Of a stretch of 64,000 nt of DNA, positions 32,690 through 43,735 are shown piece by piece. Under the pieces are notes generated by a model that worked only from the letters and a program-made list of their open reading frames with translations, searched no databases and was not told the origin of the DNA. The DNA lies in contig NW_020653993.1 of assembly GCF_003589595.1 (NCBI RefSeq), forward strand, positions 5,805,255 to 5,869,254. Reading direction: 5' to 3'. The DNA is from Hyposmocoma kahamanoa (taxonomy: Eukaryota > Arthropoda > Insecta > Lepidoptera > Cosmopterigidae). A program made the position numbers and the translations under genes. Position 1 is the first letter of the stretch, and the number at the start of each line of letters is the position of its first letter.

Positions 32690-33440
32690 TTCTTTATGTT
32701 TTCTTTTTATGTAAAGAAGGAGGCAAACGATCGGACGAGCCACTCGATGGGTGGTGGAATATGATATTACATATCATATTACAAAATTGAAGAGTATGTT
32801 TTAGATAAAGAAGTATGGAAAGACAACAAGAGTCTAGATTCCACACAATTATGATTCAAAGTGTATTCCATAGCATTTAAATTTATTTGAAATGAGCAAT
32901 TCCTTTGTTTGTTGCTCGTTCTTCTCATAGAGATCAGCGTATTGAACAAGCTACTGCTCGTTTAAAAAGTAGCTTAAGAAATGACGTTATCAAGTGTAAA
33001 AATTTTACCTATGGAATAAATGATTATTAGACTTCAGCAGCAAGATGATGTTGCTGCCTATGCGTTGCCAGCCTTTGAGAGCCCTGTTAACACGCTTTTT
33101 GATGAACGAAACTATTACGAAAATACTTCAGGAAGAAGATCTACATCTTACAGGTTCGAGGAAGGAACGAACGAGATGCCCGCGTGGCCTTACAATGCCA
33201 GGCATGTAAGATGTGGATATGGACTCTATTCCTTTGGCGGGAGGTGCGATGGTGGAAACGAGACGGTGACACCAATTGGAAAAGTTCCTCAGAGCGCCCC
33301 CATTATAAAGACGGTAGAACACACACAGAGAGCCAACGTTTCTCCGTAGGCTAAGGGGCTCCATACCATCTGCGAGTTTGGGATTATTGACAATACAAAC
33401 AGCCCTATTTTGGACCGTTGGATGGAGACACGTGGTTCAA
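32690..33440 (-). pseudogene. LINE C-terminus and 3' UTR, inverted, with a nested LINE tail
   Basis: On the reverse strand from about 33430: VQNRAVCIVNNPKLADGMEP, LSLRRNVGSLCVFYRLYNGG, then shifted frames with FHHRTSRQ and KKRVNRALKGWQRIG. Same family as 14034-14340, and longer at the N-terminal side. The UTR piece GGAGGCAAACGATCGGACGA lies at 32718-32737. Between them, 32765-33025 holds the 3' end of the other LINE family (KIEEYVLDKEVWK-like on the + strand, then GAACAAGCTACTGCTCG and CCTATGGAATAAATGAT), inserted in opposite orientation. Confidence 0.7.
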
Positions 33441-33883
33441 GCTGGTGTTTGGGTACTTCCTTTTCATCTTTTACAATAAATCTTGTGAACCGAGCCCTTG
33501 CATTTTCATTTCGCTACGTCTAGGCTACAAATGTAAGTCAATGTCTGTAATATAAAAATTATGCGCGAAAATGATTCCAATCGACTGTTATATCTCCCAT
33601 TCACGGCACGTCTTCAGACTCGATAAGCCGCTCTCTAACCTGTTCGTGACTCATATAATAGTATAATAAAACCTTATTATAAAAAGTATCCAATTGTACT
33701 TACTTAGGAAAAGTGACTCTTGTTTGATAACCTCAATTACAAACAAAACAATCGATAAGATCTCGTTTCTTCATAATTTTGAGTCGCAGCTACAACAGCT
33801 TTCTATGGAAAGTGAACAAACTATATTTGAAATAAAATTTGTGTGGCATTAGGAATACTTTCATGTACAAGTTGTCAAATATT

Positions 33884-34145
33884 TGTAATTTTCGTACACA
33901 AAAATAATACAACAAACTTTTTTAGCTTTCGTATACAAAAATATTATAACACGCTTTTGTAACTTTCGTACACAAAAATATTATTACACGCTTTCATAGC
34001 TTTTACACATAAAAATATTATTACCCGCTTTTACATTTTCAATACACCAAAACATTAATACACGCTTTTGTAGCATTTATACATAAAATAAATATCTCAC
34101 ACTTTTGTAACTTTTGTTTACGAAATATAAGTACATCCTTTCGTT
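33884..34145 (+). repeat. ~36-bp AT-rich tandem array, about 7 units
   Basis: Units contain GTAACTTTCGTACACAAAAA and TATTATTACACGCTTTT, with substitutions increasing toward the right. Purely repetitive; no coding signal. Confidence 0.85.
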
Positions 34146-34815
34146 ACATCCCTATGTTTTTATCGAATTTTGAATATAAAAACTATTTTATTAGATGTAA
34201 TATAATATATGCGAAAAATATTAAATTGTCAAATTTTGCGCGCATAAAAGTGCAGAATTGTAAAGAAAGAAAATCGGTAGGGAATCGACATTTTGCCCAG
34301 TATTATACTACTATCGTAAATTCTCCGTTATTTTCATCTCCATCTCCGCCACGACCAATTCACGGCCAGCCCAAACTTATAAATCTCACTATCTCGTAAG
34401 CAATTACGGTAAGATCAATTTCTCGACGAAAACAAACTGCCATTGTTACAAAAACAAATACAAGGTAATGGGGAAGATATAGTATCAAAATACTTTTGGA
34501 CATTGAAAGATTCTAGTGTAATTTTTTGACACTTTGCCTTTAACAAATGTACAGTATTATTTGCATGAGCATCGAACTACATTATTCAAAAATTATGGCC
34601 ATAAATATTACCGAACGTGCGCTATCTCGCTCATACATCTACGCACGTGACACGGCCGAAAGAGATAGTAGACTCTATTATGGAATACCTAACCGTGCGA
34701 CCCGGGTAAATAGTCTGGAAACTAAATCTCTGTACAAAGTTATAAATGTTTACTGGAATGAGAAAACAGTATAGGAGTGAGTAGTTTAATTTTTGAATTA
34801 AAAATATACTTATAA

Positions 34816-35584
34816 CGGCTATTCTCACATTCGGTGTTCTCAGCCTAATTACCGCAGCCATTTCGGTGTCCTCTGCATAATTACCGTAGCTATTGTTTTT
34901 ACTTGCTTAATGTACCTAATAAATTAAAATATGAACAGCTTTAAGTTTAACTATTAATATGTCTAAATGGAATTAGAATAGACAAAGTAGTTTTCGAGTT
35001 ATTAAGAAACAAATATTTATAAAATATAAATATAAATATCTTTGAATTTAATGTTCTTCACTTTTTATAATGAATTATAGTGATACAAGTTTTTTTATGT
35101 TTTAATATTTTTTATCGGCAGAAATATTAAAATGTAAATTATTACACTATTCGTGTGACAACTGTGATTAATCATAAGAAAGAATTGGAGTAATTTTTAA
35201 TCATTGCCACTAACCAAGTATTAAGAAACCTACTTTAAATTTATTTCAAAAAATCTTGACTAGCACTTGTATCAGTTGAAATAAACCAAATGTAGCAAAA
35301 TATACAATTAATAATTCAGCTGTGTCAGAAACAGTCGATTTTTTTTTTAATCTTTGAACTTTCTAATTACCGTATCCATAAAATATTCGTGTCTTAATAA
35401 CTCAAAAACTATTTTGTCTATTTTAATCCCATTTAGACATATTGATAGTTAAGCTTAAAGTTGTTCAGATTTTAATGCTATTGCCTATATTAAGCGGGAA
35501 AAAACAATGGCTGCGGTAATTAGGCCGAGGACACCGGATTGGCTACGGTAATTACGCTGAGAACACCGAACGTGTGAATGGCCG
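34816..35584. mobile_element. 769-bp foldback element with ~230-bp inverted arms
   Basis: Left arm starts CGGCTATTCTCACATTCGG; right arm, reversed, starts CGGCCATTCACACGTTCGG. Similarity runs through GTCTAAATGG(A/G)ATTA and AGTTATTAAGA, about 230 bp. Each arm tip holds two tandem ~32-bp modules, TCGGTGTTCTCAGC + TAATTACCG(C/T)AGCC and a variant beginning TCGGTGTCCTC. ATAA borders both ends (possible 4-bp duplication). The ~300-bp centre is AT-rich and non-coding. Confidence 0.85.
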
Positions 35585-36333
35585 ATAATATTATAATATT
35601 TTTTAAATACAACTGTATAATACTGCTACGAGAGGTTTTTTTATTATAATTTATTGTTTGCACCAATAACATTTAACATTAAAATGTGTCTGAATGGTAG
35701 TAGGTTGGTTAGGGTAGACAAAATCCGTTATCTTGGTCACAGAGTTACAGAAAGTCTTAGTGATAATGATGTTATTGGGCGAGAAAGAAGTGGGGCACTG
35801 GCAATGGGGGGTGTAATATAAAGGTTATTATTTACAATTATTGTTTACAATTGCCATGGACCCATAACTCAAGATGACTCTAATCGGGATACAGGACAAC
35901 ACGGTCAAGTAGTTAGTACCCTATTGGTATACCAGATGTCGCGACGAGTATCAAATAGATTTTTGTAACTAATTTGTTTTACATTCACAAGCTGCAATTT
36001 ATCAATGCTACTCTATTTTCTAGTTAAAACAAACAAATCAACTAGATGGCGCTTATTGTACATATTTTTATGTATAATGCCAGCCATTCTTTTATCTTAT
36101 TTAGAATAGCTCCATTTATCCATATTAGGAAGCGTCAATTTATAAATTAATGAGTAACACACAATGCTCAATATCAATATTTGAATAATATTACAAGGAA
36201 AAACAGAGTGACTTCTTATGTTTCCTTTTTGAAGAGGAATTAATTGATATCTACCGCCATTTACACAATATAAACTACTTCCAGGTTATTGATCAGCGCC
36301 ATCTAGATGTAAGACCGAAATGATACAATCTGT
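35585..36333. other. Unassigned DNA between foldback and retroelement remnants
   Basis: Contains CTAGATGGCGCT at 36042-36053 and its inverse AGCGCCATCTAG at 36295-36306, 240 bp apart. No gene recognised. Confidence 0.4.
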
Positions 36334-36425
36334 CCGGATTTAAATCGGGTATTTTAGTTTTTTTCAAATAAACCAACGTTTCGGGCCCTTTTGTAGGTCC
36401 CATGGTCACGGTTGGCTGAGGTGGG
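36334..36425 (+). mobile_element. Penelope-like terminal fragment
   Basis: CCGGATTTAAATCGGGTATT, AAATAAACCAACGTTTCGGG and GGTCCCATGGTCACGGTTGG correspond in order to 24191-24270. No inverted arm here, so it is truncated. Confidence 0.6.
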
Positions 36426-36549
36426 ACAGTAATCAACCAGTTATGTCTAATATTAATGTTATTAATGTAAAACACTCTATTTTTTTCACTATTGTTACAA
36501 CAGTTATTAATTAAATACCTTGTTTTTAATTTTGCAAACAAATATTCCC

Positions 36550-37668
36550 AATTTACGCTAGATATTTATAATATGTGTTATAACTGGCGCAATGTCCTCC
36601 AATACAGGAAGAATCAAGTCAAGGCTCAAATTGTCACTGCCGATGGCCTTGGTGGAGATAGAGCGGATACTTTTCTTTACAAGATCCTCTGAGATGATCT
36701 TAAAAGTGAAAAGGATACAATAAGGTGTGATAAGATTAGAAAGACATGTAAGAGTATTAGATTTAGTAAGATGGTTAAGGATGACTGGCGGAGTAGAAAA
36801 ATGGGAGTTCAAGGAATTGAGATCTACGTTGTTACGGCAAGCATCCACAGAAGACTTGCCTACACCAATCGAGTGCAGAAATTTCCATACCTGAGCCTGG
36901 GAGAGATCTTGAATAGACGAAAGAATGTAGCGACGTTTAACATCCCTACACATTCTGTTGCAGAGATTTCGTAATTTTTTGTAAACGTCGAGATTCTCTG
37001 CAGAAGGTTCAAGTTTTAGACGGCACTTGGCTTTGTCACGCTTCGTCACAATTCTTCTGATCTCAGGTGAGAGCAAGGGTGCCGGCGCGCGTTTGACTCG
37101 GACTGGCCGTACAGGTGCATGAAAATCATAAACTTTCACTAACTCAGTGTTAAGAATATCAACCTTTACATCAATATTTTCTGACGAAAATAGCACAGAC
37201 TAGACAATACAGCTAATATCCTCTCTCAAACAATCAAAACCTATATGAAATTGCGCAAGAGAAGGACGTTTCCCTTAACCTTAGGTGAACGCACTCTGTA
37301 AGAGAGATAAATTAGGTCGTGATATGAGAAAGGAGGACTCATCTGTCCAGGCGAAATGGCCAGTTTGGGGTGTGAAATTATCATTAAATCGATCAGGGAA
37401 GGTCTGCTGTTAGGGAAGTAATGGGTCGGTTTTAGTGTCCTCAAAACTTTCAGATCAAGCGCCGACGTCAGATCTGATAACTTATCGGATCGATTGTCAT
37501 TTTTGAGAAGACAAGTATTTAGATCACCCATAAGAATGACGTGATCAAAAAGGGTACCTAGGTTGTCAAGACTACTGTCCAAGATGTTGAAATAATCTGT
37601 TTTGTCGTTAGGGCTACACAAAACACCAACCAGGATTTTTTTGTGATGAACTATAACATTTATATGTT
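36550..37668 (-). pseudogene. LINE endonuclease and RT N-terminal region, broken
   Basis: Reverse strand. From 37668: KILVGVLCSPND, VILMGDLNTCLL (the GDxN motif of AP-like endonucleases), SLIDLMIISHPKL and YHDLIYLSYRV (HD motif), then a break at 37197-37240. The next frame (37196-36558) reads DFHAPVRPVRVKRAPAPLLS, IRRIVTKRDKAK, VWKFLHSIGVG and IISEDLVKKSIRSI plus SDNLSLDLILPVLEDI, the linker and start of the RT domain. The RT catalytic core is absent. One of the few 5'-side LINE pieces in the window; jockey/CR1-like by overall pattern. Confidence 0.8.
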
Positions 37669-37926
37669 TGTGTTTTGATTTTTACTTAATGTCATTAGTA
37701 TTACATTACGTATTTCATAGCTTTAATGTTTTATGTGTGTACTACAAAAATAGCCAATACTTCAGGTAGGTAAATATTCAATCGTGCTTAAATTGAATCG
37801 TACTTACAAAAACGTTACCTAATCTATGGTGGAACTGAATCAATTGCGTTGTGTTCTTCCATCTATTCTAAAATACAATGTTTTACAATTTATTTATTAT
37901 ACAGATTTTAAACTTTATAAACACTG

Positions 37927-38230
37927 GGTGTCCATAAAGTGAATTGCAGTTGTGGGAGCTCGTATATCGGTCAGACTAAACAAACAATTGTCGATCGTAT
38001 GGAGGAACACATCCGAGCAGTAAAAAACAATGATGCACAGAAGTCGGCTATCACAACATCTCACATAGACTGACTCTAACCACTGGATCGAGTTGCATAG
38101 CCCCCAGGTACTCTCGACAGAACGTCACTACATACCACGGTTGGCACGAGAAGCCATCGAGATCACGAAGTACAAAACATTTAACCGTGATGATGGTTTT
38201 AAACTGTCCAGTGCATGGAATCCGGTCCTT
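37927..38230 (+). pseudogene. Penelope-like element GIY-YIG endonuclease domain, broken
   Basis: GVHKVNCSCGSSYIGQTKQ, then IVDRMEEHIRAVKNNDAQKS, a frameshift and stops near 38060-38075, then NHWIELHSPQVLSTERHYIP, REAIEITKYKTFNRDDGF and KLSSAWNPVLS. The SYIGQT core, R-x3-H and E-x4-E context match GIY-YIG nucleases that sit at the C-terminus of Penelope-like reverse transcriptases. The RT part is missing. The 3' tail continues to about 38440, ending near CCCGTGACCATGG. Confidence 0.85.
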
Positions 38231-39329
38231 AGTGCGTGCAGTAATAAAAACAAAAACACCTCGAGTTCAGTTTCGCGTGTCGATACAGTGAGTGTGGTTT
38301 GTGTGAAGAAAATGAGTGACAATGGTAACGCCACAACAAATTGCGATGAAGGCAGTCGTCTACAGCGCAAGAGGGTAGACAGATATGTCTGCTCTTAAAG
38401 CTGTCATCTGCCGCCGTCCTGTCAACCCGTGACCATGGAGCGCGCAACCCAAATATCGGGGAAAAAAAAAGAAGCCATACCGTGGTAAGAAACCTGATAT
38501 TAGTGGTAAACATTTAAATTATTTATTCCCGACTTCTAAAAATATAGAAAAATATATCGATAACTAGGCATAGATTAAAATGCAAAATAGGAGATTAAAA
38601 TTCGTCGTTATTGGGGCAGCTTTCGCTATCCTTTACATTTTGTGTTATCAACATTGACTTTTTATTTGTAAGTCAATGGCTATCAATTAAAAAATCAGTA
38701 ATATTGTAATAGCATTGAGTAACTAACAAGTTATGCTATTTCATTTTAAATTGTCTACAATTTAATTCTTTAACAGCATCCGGCAATTTATTAAATAATT
38801 TGGCTGCTAATACGAACAATTCTTCGTTCTACTGTAAAATTCCAAACTAGGGCGTTGTTTGGGCCGTAGTTCTGTTTTATTCCTTGTGTTTCTAGGATAA
38901 CTAGTTTTGACTATATTAAAGTTGCTTAGATTTTGTTTGACATAAACGCAGGTCGACATCGATGGTAGTGTTAATATCTTCAGTTTCGTAAAGTAAAGTA
39001 CACAACTCTCTCGCTGACCCACACCAAACATGGCCCTGACACATTTCTTCTGGATTGTAGGTTGTTGATGATGGTTTATTTTATACATATATTCATACAC
39101 ATATATACTTCACACCCTTTTCCTATCGGGGAGGGGAACAGCCTTCCACTTGCAACGCACTTTCACACTTTTGTTGCCTCATCAACACGCATCGTAACGT
39201 ACACGTCCATACGTTAAGGATCCTCTTGACCGGGCCTTCCTTGAGGACGTCCTCAGTCTTGCGTTTTAAGTCTGTTTCGTCAATCTTCTTTCATTCAATC
39301 TCATTCACTTTAATTTGAAACCGACTTAA
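38231..39329. other. Penelope 3' region, then unassigned DNA
   Basis: 38231-38440 looks like the 3' flank of the Penelope remnant (101-codon frame, no motif). A 97-codon reverse frame (38807-39100) reads CVRAMFGVGQRESC...LTLPSM with VKQNL and RNKTELR, suggestive of another LINE RT C-terminal remnant (the CVRA-I-x-G block), low confidence. Confidence 0.45.
38652..38678. mobile_element. 27-bp remnant of the hAT-like MITE
   Basis: CATTGACTT at the left and AAGTCAATG at the right, with nine bases between them. Flanks GTTATCAA (38644-38651) and GCTATCAA (38679-38686) agree in 7 of 8 positions, as an old 8-bp duplication would. Confidence 0.6.
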
Positions 39330-39560
39330 AAAAAATTACTTGTATGTGTATGTTACGCGATAACTCCGAAATATGTAAACCGATTTTGATGATTGTTTTT
39401 TTATTGGAATGAGACTACCCCAGTATTGGTCCCATTTAAATTTAAAGAAAATGTTCCACCTCTAAAGGTGGCAAACTGAGGGATGAATCCGGTTTCGCGC
39501 ACTTTCCGGTAACCGATTTCAATAAAACTTGGCAAATAGATCTAATTTCACAAACTTTGG
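39330..39560 (+). repeat. GAACCGATTTTG-type repeat, copy 2
   Basis: GTATGTTACGCGATAACTCC, GTAAACCGATTTTGATGATT, CACCTCTAAAGGTGGCAAAC, GGATGAATCCGGTTTCGCGC and ACTTGGCAAATAGAT. Most complete copy of the family. Confidence 0.65.
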
Positions 39561-39597
39561 AGGTCGGTTTTTTTATAATAAAGTTACAATTAATAGA

Positions 39598-40030
39598 GTC
39601 AAAGTCAAATCACTTGTTCCATAGGTAAAATTTTTAGACTTGAAAACGTAATTTTTAAGCTACTACTCGTCTACTACACTACGCTGACCTTCCTGACAAG
39701 AACGAGCAAGAAACTCAAGATTGCTCTTTTCAAATAAGTTGCTATGGAATAAATACACTTTCAATCATAATTGTGTGGAATATAGACTCTTGTTGTCTTT
39801 CTATACTTCTTTATCTAACACATACTCTTCAATTTTGTAATATGACTTTTCAATTAAAATAGTTTTAATATAAGTTTTAAACTTAGGAAATGATAATCTT
39901 AATATATTCTCCGGAATGTTATTGTAAAAACGTATACAATTCCCCATTAAAGAATCGTTTACCTTAGTTAAACGAAATCGTGGTACCATGAGTTTGGACT
40001 TAGTTCTAAGGTTAATATTACCGATATCTT
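39598..40030 (-). pseudogene. LINE C-terminus and 3' UTR, inverted
   Basis: Reverse strand: MVPRFRLTKVNDSLMGNCIR, FYNNIPENILRLSFPKFKTY and YYKIEEYVLDKEVW, then stop and a UTR with GTATTTATTCCATAGCAAC and TTCTTGCTCGTTC. The FYN-x-IP...F-K...Y block is the last conserved motif of jockey-like polyproteins. Two more 3' ends of this family lie at 15645 and 32765. Confidence 0.75.
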
Positions 40031-40344
40031 CTTTCTTAATGAAGTTATGTATATTTTACGGGCCTACAAAATATTTGAGTATATGTACTGTGATGCTACA
40101 GTCATGATACCAGTCTCCTCAAACTTTTCTCAGAGAGAAACAGGAGAACCTAAACGGTACACAAAACAAATCGCTCGTTTTTGCAACACAAATATGGTTT
40201 GTATATTTGCCGCATTACCCCTCATGATTATGCATTCTATGATGATAATAATCCTATTATCGATAAAGATAATTCCTATTATCCGTTTAGCTCTTTTTAC
40301 CTATATATTTTCAAATAATTGCTATAAATGTTAATCAGCCCAAT

Positions 40345-40635
40345 TTTTATTGTGAATCTAAGAGCGTCTGGTGGTAACCAATACATCGTGGTTTATTACC
40401 ACCAGTCCACAGCAGTTGCAGTGCCATTCAAAGCTTTAAACAGTAAAGATCTGGGGAACACTTCCACTTCACCCTGACACATAAGTTGATAAGTCCCATG
40501 TGCCTGCAATTTCACCAGCACCCTTACCTTTCAAAACTGGAACTCCGTAATGTTCACATTACTGTTTGACGATAGAAATAGGTAAGATGGTAGTAGTTTC
40601 CTGGACCAACTCTTTCACAAGTTCTACTGCTGCTG
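40345..40635 (-). repeat. GAGCTC repeat, tail-truncated
   Basis: From AGCGTCTGGTGGTAACCAAT through CAGCACCCTTACCTTTC to GGACCAACTCTTTCACAAG. The GAGCTC hexamer itself has been lost by a small deletion (CAAGTTCTACTGC). Confidence 0.7.
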
Positions 40636-41554
40636 CTATTAAAAATAACTAGGTATTACAAGGAGCGACTACTAGATAGACTACTAGAGACTACTAGAGA
40701 GACTAGGTGCTTTATGTTTTTCTCAGGGGAATCTGGCTTGTGAAATAGAAATTGAATCATCTAGAATATAATTTTTTTATCATTGCGATGATCTTAAGTG
40801 TAATTTGCTTGTCTATGAAATAAAGATTTGTAAAATTTTGTTTGGAATGGCTTAGGACAGTGAAGTAGTAGAAGTTATTTAAAATGTGCCTCAAACATAT
40901 CATGATTAACGGCAGCATCCAAAAATAACATACAACTTAATAAAGTCTTTGTTAATTAATACTTGAATAACGACAAACAGATTCGTCATCAAAGTCCGAG
41001 CAACGTCGTTACGGAAATATAATCGCATAACGTTATAATTTCTGTTATTGCTGTTTTTAATGTATTCTATGGTAATTGTTTTTCATTATATAGGGAGGGG
41101 GAAAAATTTGGCGAAGACTGTGGTATTGTATTAATTTTTATTGATTATCATGATAGGTGACTTTTTTAACTATTAATTTTCATGTTCAACTACTCAGTTT
41201 TGTTAGAGTAATTATTGGTTAACAGTCTTTGTGACACAATCTGTACATACTTACTGTAAGAAATTTAGTTATAAGATTTAATTATGTCTGCTGTTTCTTG
41301 ACCCAAATAAATAAAAAAGTATAATTTTTGTACTATCATGATATTAATTTATTTTTTGTGAAATTGCTCCACTAGTTTGATATAATTTTAAATACAAAGT
41401 CCTTAAAATGGCCTTATTTTGGCATATATTTTTAACCAGTATACTAAATTAATGCAAACCATCCTATTTTTAACCGATTTCAAAAAATTGAGGATATAAA
41501 TAAATAAACTAAACAAAAAGAAGATGTATGTGGCATTGCAAAAGGAGGTCCACA
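40636..41554. other. Unassigned DNA with LINE- and SINE-like ends
   Basis: 40700-40830 resembles a LINE 3' end (TTTTTCTCAGGGGAATCTGG...TGAAATAAAGATTTGT). 41353-41395 is a reversed SINE-2 tail (GAAATTGCTCCACTAGTTTG). Otherwise nothing. Confidence 0.4.
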
Positions 41555-41594
41555 GGAAAGAGCGAAAGCTCTTCCTCTCACTGAAAAGTGAGAG
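41555..41594 (+). other. Two adjacent GAAA-tetraloop hairpins
   Basis: Hairpin 1: GG-A-AAGAGC / GCTCTTCC around GAAA (41555-41575, one bulged A). Hairpin 2: CTCTCACT / AGTGAGAG around GAAA (41575-41594, 8 bp perfect). They are coaxial and share the boundary C. Looks RNA-like, but transcription and family are unknown. Confidence 0.5.
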
Positions 41595-42754
41595 CCATGC
41601 AGGGTGTTACAATGCTTTTAAGTACCAATAAAAAGATGCAAGAGCATTAGGAGTTATTTGTTTTCATGTACGTGAGTGAACGTGAAACTTATACTTACAA
41701 ATTTTAATTTCACCTCTATGCCTCTATTTAGATAGCCCAAAATAGATCAGTTCGCCAGAAACAAATAAGATGTGTTTCACACAAACAACCTCAATACTTA
41801 TTGTCCTTGAAATGACGTCACTGGTTCCCCGGTACCTCGGTTGCCCCAGCCTGTCTGTCGCCACACAAATAAAAGGGGAGATTGTGTCCTTCGGCGTTTT
41901 CCTTTTGGCTTGGTTTCAAATATTAGATAGTCTTTTCAATCTCTAATAACCATACAGATATATAGGATATAAGAAAGTAGTCACAATATAATTATCATCA
42001 GCCCCCGTAGTATGCCGCCTCGATAAACCTGTTATATCCACATTTAGCTCCCAAATTCGAGTGATAAAACGGCATTTTAAAATTTTATCACAATCGCTAA
42101 CATGACGAGCTCCGTGACGTCATATTTTTATGTCATCGCAAACGCCGCGCCAATGACTGCAAAAAATTAACACGGTGCCAAATGTGGCTGCAAAGTCACA
42201 GCTGATTTTAAAACATTTTGACAGATCTACACAGTAATTTTATCAACGTAAAAATTGAGCGCAACAAACGACATGAAACGAAATAATAAAAAAAAATTGA
42301 TATTATAATGTAATAAAGGTAAGGAAAACATTTTTAATACATGAGAGTTATTATAAATACGTTAATAATAACTAATATAATGTAAAACATGTAAAAACAT
42401 AAACTACAAAAACCCGTCATTTTTTGTTTTACCGTTTTCGCGGCAATGATCGACAAAGATAGGTATACATATACGCAATGTCATATCGTTGTCCTTTTTT
42501 TTTCAAAATGCTTAACAAACTATTGTTAAATATTAATTACCGAATAAGCAAACTGAGCTTCATCAACCGAAACAAATATTGTCACGGGAAGGTTTATCAT
42601 ACATATACTGCCATGTTACGGCCACTGGTGATCGTTGCCCTGGTTACACGAAAATTATAAATAAATAAATAAAAATAGTTTCTTTATTTACATCTATATA
42701 TATCAGTAAGTAACTAAATAAACTACTTTACACATATTTTACTTTTTAGTTTTT
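41595..42754. other. Unassigned DNA
   Basis: A promoter-like patch (CACACAAATAAAAGGGG at 41862) has no reading frame behind it. 42000-42170 is relatively GC-rich and unassigned. Confidence 0.35.
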
Positions 42755-43035
42755 AGTAGAAGTAAAGTTCCTCGTGAAAGAGTTCGTAAAGGTAAGTACT
42801 GCCACCTTATCTATTTCTGCTGCCAAGCAGACCCTTCTAGGTAGGGGAAGTGGTGAAATTACTGGCATATGGGACTTGTCAACTTATGTCTCAGGGTGAC
42901 ATGCGCAGTGGCACTGACCTTAAGATCTTTGCGATTTAAAGTTCTGAGTGGCACAGCAACAGTTATAGACAGGCGTGTCGTTTACCACCAGGCGCACGAC
43001 TTGTTCGTCCCGTCATTGAGTATTATAAAAAAAAG
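42755..43035 (+). repeat. GAGCTC repeat, both ends present
   Basis: AGTAGAAGTAAAGTTCCTCG to CGTCCCGTCATTGAGTATTATAAAAAAA. The ATTACTGCGTTCCGG segment is deleted near 42830. Confidence 0.8.
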
Positions 43036-43172
43036 TTTAGTAACAGACAATAGTCCTGCTGCAGCCATGCCATGTTCAGTAATACAATAACTAACACACA
43101 TATCACTCCAGTTTTAAAATTTCTAGCAGATTTTTAATAATACTTAGCACAAAACTCAAGAATCATCATTAA

Positions 43173-43557
43173 CAGCGATGGGAATAGGTAGAGTTTTTTT
43201 TACCCAAATCTTCGATAAACAGAGACAGAAAGTGTTCGCCCCGGATTTTTTCGGAATTCGGGTAATCATTTAGGTACATTAGGAATTGGTGTTATTTGGG
43301 ATAGGCAGGTATTTATCAAAATTTAGATTTTTCTTTGTCGGAATTTCTCCTAATTGTTGCAGCTACTTGTCACAAAGCTTAGATAAATATAGTCTACCTA
43401 CTACCTATCCCAAATAACGTCAATTTTTAATCGACTTAAGTGATTTCCCGAATTCCGAAAAAATCCAGGACAAAAAATGTATACGCAAGGCAGTCTCCAC
43501 TTTTTGTCTCTGTTCCTCGATGTTTAGGTAAGTAAACTCTACTTATTACGATCACTG
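43173..43557. mobile_element. 385-bp foldback element with ~120-bp inverted arms
   Basis: Left starts CAGCGATGGGAATAGGTAGA; right reversed starts CAGTGATCGTAATAAGTAGA. Arms share CAGAGACA(G/A)AAAGTG, GGATTTTTTCGGAATTCGGG and GTTATTTGGGATAGG. The right arm has about 20 extra bases (GCCTTGCGTATACATTTTTT region). No exact target duplication seen. Non-coding. Confidence 0.75.
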
Positions 43558-43735
43558 ATATATTATACTAATATTAGTATTACACACAAAGTGCTATCCA
43601 CATACAATTACACTGCAATGCCTACTTCCAAGGGTTATATACATAGACAATAACCTGTTAAATTTAAGGAATTATAGGAACTCCCATATCTTTTCTATAT
43701 GAGTTTTGTTTATTTATTATTTATTTATTTATACA

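Noticed and set aside
33515..33550. Another hAT-like MITE tip (TGTAAGTCAATG)
   Set aside because: Only one tip, no partner and no flanking duplication.
41860..41905. Core promoter (AAATAAAAGGGG)
   Set aside because: No transcript unit or frame follows; a single AT-rich word is not enough.
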